A stretch of DNA of 64,000 nucleotides, from the NCBI GenBank assembly GCA_015075745.1, contig JABTTW010000004.1, positions 62,001 through 126,000 on the forward strand. Reading direction: 5' to 3'. How positions within the stretch are numbered: the first letter of the stretch is position 1; the number at the start of each line of letters is the position of its first letter. Both the position numbers and the translations under genes were made by a program. This document shows, piece after piece, positions 59,763 through 64,000 of the stretch. The stretch is from Planctomycetia bacterium (lineage in GTDB: Bacteria > Planctomycetota > Phycisphaerae > UBA1845 > UTPLA1). Under the pieces are notes generated by a model. That model had not been told where the DNA came from. It ran no database searches and was given only the letters and a program-made list of their open reading frames with translations.

Positions 59763-62180
59763 CTAGAGGGTGTCCAGGAAGGCGAGAAGGGCCGCTCGGT
59801 CTGCATCAGACAGCACTTCATACGCCTGACGAATCGTTAATGCCTCGCCATCATGTTTGCGAATCGCCAGGTCAATCGAGTCCGCCGAGCCATCGTGGAA
59901 GTAGGGCGGCGTTCGGCTCAGGCCCCATAATGGCGCGGTGCGAAATTCCGTCTGTGTCGCGCTGCCGCTGACGATACCCTTGGACCCTGTCGCAAGAATG
60001 TCGTGCAGGAGCAGGTCGGAAAAGAGGGGGACATCGCCAAGCGAACTGGCAAGCGACGGAATGTGACACTTCGTGCAACCGACTGACGCGAACACGGCCT
60101 CGCCCTGCGCCACCTGGGCTGGATTGGCCGCAGGTTGTCGCGGCGGCCCGGCCACCATGCTCATAAAGAATGCGATGTCCTCGGCGTCTGTCAGCGACAG
60201 TTCAGGGTCGGCCACGCCGTCCAGATCGGTCGTCAATCCGAAAGTAAGTCCCGCCTGTGCCGGCAGCGTGAGGCCGAGTTCCGCGGCCATCGCGTCGCGC
60301 ACGAACTCAGCGACGCTTGGGACGTCCGCCTTCCAACCAAATCTGCCAATTCGGCCATCGGGCAATGTGTGCGCTCGACCACTGATGCCGTCGACGTTGC
60401 CGTCGGCCGGGTCCTCGTTGGATATGATGGTCGCCTCGGAGATGGCATCGATCAGACCGGCGCCAAAGACGTGAGGCGTCTGCCGCATCTCGAAGAAATT
60501 GGCATCCGCGCCTGCTGAGATCACCGGATGTCCGATCTGGGTCTCCTTGTGGAGAATCGTGTTCGGCGTTGTGGCCGGTGCGGTGAATGCACCGCCGCCG
60601 TCGATGTGGCCGTGTCGCATCACGTTCACACCTCGCGGGCCCGCGCCGCCGATGACCGGGTCGAAGTGACACGCCCGGCAACTGTCGCCGTTGAAACGCC
60701 CGACGGCATCGGGGCCGGTTAAGCCGCCCGCGCCGTGTGCAAATCCGAAGTCGCGATCGAAGACGCCGCGACCGCGAATGAATCGCTGACCCTCGTCAAT
60801 CGTGAGCGCACGGAAGGGTCCACCGTAACTGCCGATGGCCGGGATTTCCGTGTTCGGCGGGACGAGTCCGGGACTCGTCTGACCTCGACCTCCGAGCGAC
60901 AGCAGGAACTCAATGAGATCTGCCTTGTCCTGCGTCGAAAACGCCGCGAATGCATCGCGAGCAGTCTGCGCTTCTCCGCCATGTGCGAGGATGGCTGCCT
61001 CAATGGTGTCGACTCGGCCGTCATGCAGATAGGGACCGGTTGCCGCGAGACCCCACAGCGGCTGCGTGCGAAACTCCGAACCGGATGCGTCCTTCATGAT
61101 GATGCCGTCAGCAAGATCGGTTCCCATATCGTGCAAGAGCAGATCGGAGTAGCACGGGACAGGTCCGCGAGGACCATTGAGCCGGGGGACGTGACAATCC
61201 GAGCAGCGAGCACTGTGAAAGAGTTGTCGCCCATGATTGGTTTGCGGAGTGGGGGGATCAAAGGCCGGCGCAGCGAGCATCATCGAGAAGCTGATGAGGT
61301 CGAACAGGTCCTGCCCCGACATCTCCGGGTCGGGCACGCCATCGTTATCGAAGTTGGGACCATCGACCGCCGCAGCCTGCTCGTGCGGTCCGTTCTTCAC
61401 GCCGGCCGGCAGAATGACTCGACTCACGTCGATCAGCTTCTTGCGGGCCGAACTATCGACCGGCAGCATCGCCCGTTGCTCGTTGGTCAGAGGATTCGTG
61501 GTGATGCCCAGATGATTAAACAGGGGCCCGCGGATGAAGCCTTCGATGGAAACCGTCTGCGACTTTCGCCCGAAGCGGCCGACGAATCCGCGATCGAAGT
61601 TCGCCCGGCCGCTGATGCCGTCGCCGTTGGCGTCGTTGGGGTCGGCGCGGGACAGGAGTTCCTCGTCGCTCAATTCGGCGAGCAACCCCATGCCGAACAT
61701 GGGGATCGGGTTGCGCTGCGCAAAGACGCTCGCCGTCGCCGGCACCACGGGACGAGCTGGTAGCGTCGGATCGTGATTGAACATTCGGATCACGCCGCCG
61801 GCGGCGCCCTGCGACTCGGAGAACTCAAACGTCCCGGCGCCCGTGACCCGACCGGCCAGGAAGAAGTTGCGATAGAGTCCCGCGCTGCCTCCGGGCGTCG
61901 GCCGCTCGTGACAGGCGCCGCAAAAGGTCACGTTGAACGCTGGTCCCAGTCCATCGACGATGCCGAAACGCTGGTTGATCACCAGTTTGCCGCGATTAAA
62001 AGTCGCCAGTTGGTCAGGTGTGAGCGATGGCATCGGGTCGCCGAGGTTGCCGGTGATCCCGGCGGCGATCGGTCCGTCATCGGTGACGAAGAGATCCAGA
62101 AGTGGGAAGAGAAAGCAGCCGGAAGCGCCAATGACAATCAGCGCCGCCGCAGACAGCGATATGCCATGTTTCGTCTTCAT
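59763..62180 (-). CDS. Double DUF1111 di-haem oxidoreductase lipoprotein
   Basis: 805 residues. The signal ends at a lipobox (VIGASGC). Two DUF1111/DHOR units are fused: the first (about 50-430) with CGACH (about 86-90) and CSDCH (about 327), and the second (about 450-805) with CRACH (about 503) and CTKCH (about 703). Both carry the same block order (RFGIVDGLGPAFN / DFGFAHGAGGLTG; GRFGRKSQTVSIEGF / GRFGWKADVPSVAEF; APLWGLSRTPPYFHDG / QPLWGLAATGPYLHDG). These proteins are periplasmic cytochrome c peroxidase relatives. A four-haem fusion in one chain is longer than the usual single unit. Confidence 0.85.
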   Translation of the reverse strand: MKTKHGISLSAAALIVIGASGCFLFPLLDLFVTDDGPIAAGITGNLGDPMPSLTPDQLATFNRGKLVINQRFGIVDGLGPAFNVTFCGACHERPTPGGSAGLYRNFFLAGRVTGAGTFEFSESQGAAGGVIRMFNHDPTLPARPVVPATASVFAQRNPIPMFGMGLLAELSDEELLSRADPNDANGDGISGRANFDRGFVGRFGRKSQTVSIEGFIRGPLFNHLGITTNPLTNEQRAMLPVDSSARKKLIDVSRVILPAGVKNGPHEQAAAVDGPNFDNDGVPDPEMSGQDLFDLISFSMMLAAPAFDPPTPQTNHGRQLFHSARCSDCHVPRLNGPRGPVPCYSDLLLHDMGTDLADGIIMKDASGSEFRTQPLWGLAATGPYLHDGRVDTIEAAILAHGGEAQTARDAFAAFSTQDKADLIEFLLSLGGRGQTSPGLVPPNTEIPAIGSYGGPFRALTIDEGQRFIRGRGVFDRDFGFAHGAGGLTGPDAVGRFNGDSCRACHFDPVIGGAGPRGVNVMRHGHIDGGGAFTAPATTPNTILHKETQIGHPVISAGADANFFEMRQTPHVFGAGLIDAISEATIISNEDPADGNVDGISGRAHTLPDGRIGRFGWKADVPSVAEFVRDAMAAELGLTLPAQAGLTFGLTTDLDGVADPELSLTDAEDIAFFMSMVAGPPRQPAANPAQVAQGEAVFASVGCTKCHIPSLASSLGDVPLFSDLLLHDILATGSKGIVSGSATQTEFRTAPLWGLSRTPPYFHDGSADSIDLAIRKHDGEALTIRQAYEVLSDADRAALLAFLDTL

Positions 62181-62477
62181 AGAATGACTCCAATTACCGC
62201 CACAAACGGCAAAAGCCAGAACGACCCGAGGTTCGTGGGACTCTTGATCGCCACTTTGAGCAAGGTGAGCCTTTCAACCCTGGAACGAACTCTAGACAAC
62301 CTGCGATCCGGCTCGGCGGCCGGCCGATCCAAGTGCCCTGAAAGATTAAACCGGGCGCCAGCGCATGACAAGGAGTGAGGTGGCGAATGGAAAAGCGGAG
62401 TGCACCGCCGATTTCATCACCGAGGCGGAAGTGGGCGATCTAAGTGCCGAGTGGATGCCGAGTGCTCGGGCGATCGA
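62181..62477. other. Spacer between di-haem and PQQ-propeller genes
   Basis: Just under 300 bases, likely the promoter region of the di-haem gene and the end of the PQQ-propeller transcript. No gene seen. Confidence 0.4.
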
Positions 62478-63890
62478 CTATTTGACTTTTGCGTCTGTGG
62501 ATTTGCGCGAACTCTTGGGCGCACGCTCGATGGCGAACAGATGCTTCTCGCCGCGGACGAACAAGATGCCGTCGGAGATGGCGGGGGTCGCCATGCACGG
62601 TTCGCCGAGCGAGCACTTGCGATAGAGCTTGAAGTTCTTCCCGGCCCGGACGACGTAGATGTCGCCGTCTTCGCAGGTGTAGTAGATTTTCTTGTCGGCG
62701 GCGACGGCGGAGGCGGTGAAACCGGCGAGCCCCTTGCCGACGCGCTTGCGATAGACCTTTGCGCCGGTCTTTGCGTCGTAGCATGTCAGGACGCCGTTAT
62801 CGAGACAGCTATAGAGATAGTCGCCGTAGATCAACGGCGTCTGCATGTAATTGCCCATACGCGGACCCCACCATGCAACGTCCTTGTGGGTGTCCTCGCT
62901 CGACTGCAACTTGATCTGGCCCTCGGCGGACGGCTTGATCGCGTAGATCGGGGCCATCATGCCGTGGGCGTTGGTGATATAGACGAGATCGTGACCGATC
63001 ACCGGTGTGGGCACGGGGATGTCACCGCCGCCTGCCAGTTTCCAGATTTCCTTGCCGGTGGAGAACTCGTAGCCGCCGATGTGCTTGTAGCCATTGCAGA
63101 CGACTTGCAGGCCGCCGGTGGTCTGGAATATCGCGGGCGAGCTCCATGTCGGCACTTCATCGCGCGGCGTCTTCCAGACTTCTTTGCCGGTCTTTACGTT
63201 CAGCGCCGTGACAAACGACCCTTCCTGCACGTCGCACTGGAGAATGACGTAACCATCGTGAATGATCGGAGAGCTGCCGAAACCCCACTGCGCGTCCTTC
63301 ACGACGTAGTAGCCGGAGTCCAGGACGCCGAAGTCCTTCTTCCAGAGCAGCTTGCCCTTCATGTCGTAGCAGTAGAGCCCTTCGCTGCCAAACATGGCGA
63401 CGACGTGCTTGCCATCGGTCGCGGGGGTGCTGTTGGCGTGGCTGGCCTTGGTATGCCGCTTGATCTTCGGGACGCCCTCGCAGGCGACTTCGTCCCATTC
63501 GATCTTGCCGGTCTTCTTGTTCAGACAGATGACATGCCAACTGTACTGCGAGTCGTCTTCAACAGGCTTGATGTCGCCGTAGAGGCCGACTTTGAGCGGT
63601 TGATCGCCTTCCTTGCGGACGGCCGTTGTGAGAAAGACCTGATCTTCCCAGATGATGGGGCTCGACAGGCCGAGGCCGGGAATCTCGGTCTTCCATTTGA
63701 TGCCTTTGCCGGACTCGGCGTCCCACTTCAGGGCGGTCCTGAATCCCTCGGCGATGCCTGAGGCAGCGGGGCCACGGAATGAGGGCCAGTTAGTGGTCTT
63801 TGATTCATCCGTCGCAAGGCTGGCCTGCATTGGCAGGAATAGTGCGAGTGCGGCCATGCGGATCAGGCTGCTGGTCATTTTGATATTCAT
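62478..63890 (-). CDS. Exported PQQ-like beta-propeller protein
   Basis: 470 residues from the ATG of MNIKMTSSLIRMAALALFLPMQASLAT, a signal peptide ending near SLA. The mature part opens NWPSFRGPAASGIAEG, typical of planctomycete PQQ-repeat proteins. Propeller blades follow with W-docking motifs: SPIIWEDQVFLTTAV, HVICLNKKTGKIEWD, LYCYDMKGKLLWKKDFG, VTALNVKTGKEVWK, GYEFSTGKEIWKLAGG, LTCYDAKTGAKVYRKRVG. Residues for PQQ itself were not recognised, so a structural propeller is as likely as a dehydrogenase. The end KSTDAKVK is basic. Confidence 0.85.
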   Translation of the reverse strand: MNIKMTSSLIRMAALALFLPMQASLATDESKTTNWPSFRGPAASGIAEGFRTALKWDAESGKGIKWKTEIPGLGLSSPIIWEDQVFLTTAVRKEGDQPLKVGLYGDIKPVEDDSQYSWHVICLNKKTGKIEWDEVACEGVPKIKRHTKASHANSTPATDGKHVVAMFGSEGLYCYDMKGKLLWKKDFGVLDSGYYVVKDAQWGFGSSPIIHDGYVILQCDVQEGSFVTALNVKTGKEVWKTPRDEVPTWSSPAIFQTTGGLQVVCNGYKHIGGYEFSTGKEIWKLAGGGDIPVPTPVIGHDLVYITNAHGMMAPIYAIKPSAEGQIKLQSSEDTHKDVAWWGPRMGNYMQTPLIYGDYLYSCLDNGVLTCYDAKTGAKVYRKRVGKGLAGFTASAVAADKKIYYTCEDGDIYVVRAGKNFKLYRKCSLGEPCMATPAISDGILFVRGEKHLFAIERAPKSSRKSTDAKVK

Positions 63891-64000
63891 GTGGTCTGCC
63901 CGATTGGGGTCTCGAATGGATGTTCGCCATTGGCGAGTGAACAAAGGTCGTCCAGAGCACAACGGAAGGTGCGGCGGATTCTTTCATTCTTACAAATCTC

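Noticed and set aside
58553..61763. Long plus-strand frames over the FG-GAP and di-haem genes
   Set aside because: Shadows of minus-strand genes with haem motifs and FG-GAP loops.

Overview
The window looks like a chromosomal segment of a planctomycete, probably Phycisphaerae-like. The basis is a secreted protein with WDG-type propeller repeats and a C-terminal GDMDCSGNVDQDD dockerin-like tail, decayed FTLIELLVVIAIIA pseudopilin leaders, a DUF1580-like protein next to a recombinase, a PQQ-type beta-propeller, a double DUF1111 di-haem protein and an ASPIC/UnbV FG-GAP lipoprotein. This assignment is an inference from families and was not tested with a marker gene.

At least the region from about 29,000 to 55,690 is an integrated mobile element. 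Its right end is the 3' end of an initiator tRNA-fMet gene (55648-55720, minus strand). A large serine recombinase (54075-55688) reads straight into that tRNA. Right of the tRNA lie chromosomal genes: lipoprotein MsrB, a Na+/Ca2+ exchanger-family antiporter, the FG-GAP/UnbV protein, the di-haem protein and the PQQ-propeller protein. No second copy of the tRNA end was seen, so the left end is outside the window or lost.

Left third (1-23 kb): a defence and anti-defence island. It starts with a 5'-truncated serine recombinase fused in frame to a D5-type helicase. A tightly packed minus-strand operon (11055 to 3678) encodes a TIR protein, a 67-aa protein, a type III restriction Res-like helicase-nuclease without a Mod partner, a Schlafen/AlbA_2 protein, and a canonical Thoeris pair (ThsA SIR2-SLOG and ThsB TIR). 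A further TIR protein converges on it from the left. The operon abuts a C-terminally truncated ardC. Next come a Gabija-like pair (UvrD helicase and OLD/TOPRIM nuclease), a DUF2130 protein, and a very large DarB-like methylase-helicase with its small upstream partner.

Middle (23.8-37.9 kb): a TPR protein, a Kef-type antiporter fused to RCK, CBS and EIIA domains, an XRE regulator and a secreted propeller protein. These are followed by a plasmid core: a DnaA box, 21-bp-phased iterons, a RepL-like gene, parA with a small partition gene, and a repeat-rich centromere candidate. A minus-strand accessory cluster with a DNA methylase and a MobF relaxase-helicase follow.

Right middle (38-45.5 kb): a run of plus-strand genes for exported proteins: two YLPGD-type prepilins, a prepilin-like FG-GAP protein, five small secreted proteins and an ankyrin protein. 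Several have a phased TGTCACA repeat resembling a Pho box upstream. Then come a tyrosine integrase, a tandem array of decayed prepilin leader fragments, ParB, a DUF1232 protein, a VirD4-like coupling ATPase and small membrane proteins. Relaxase and coupling protein are present but no VirB-type channel genes, so the element looks mobilizable rather than self-transmissible.
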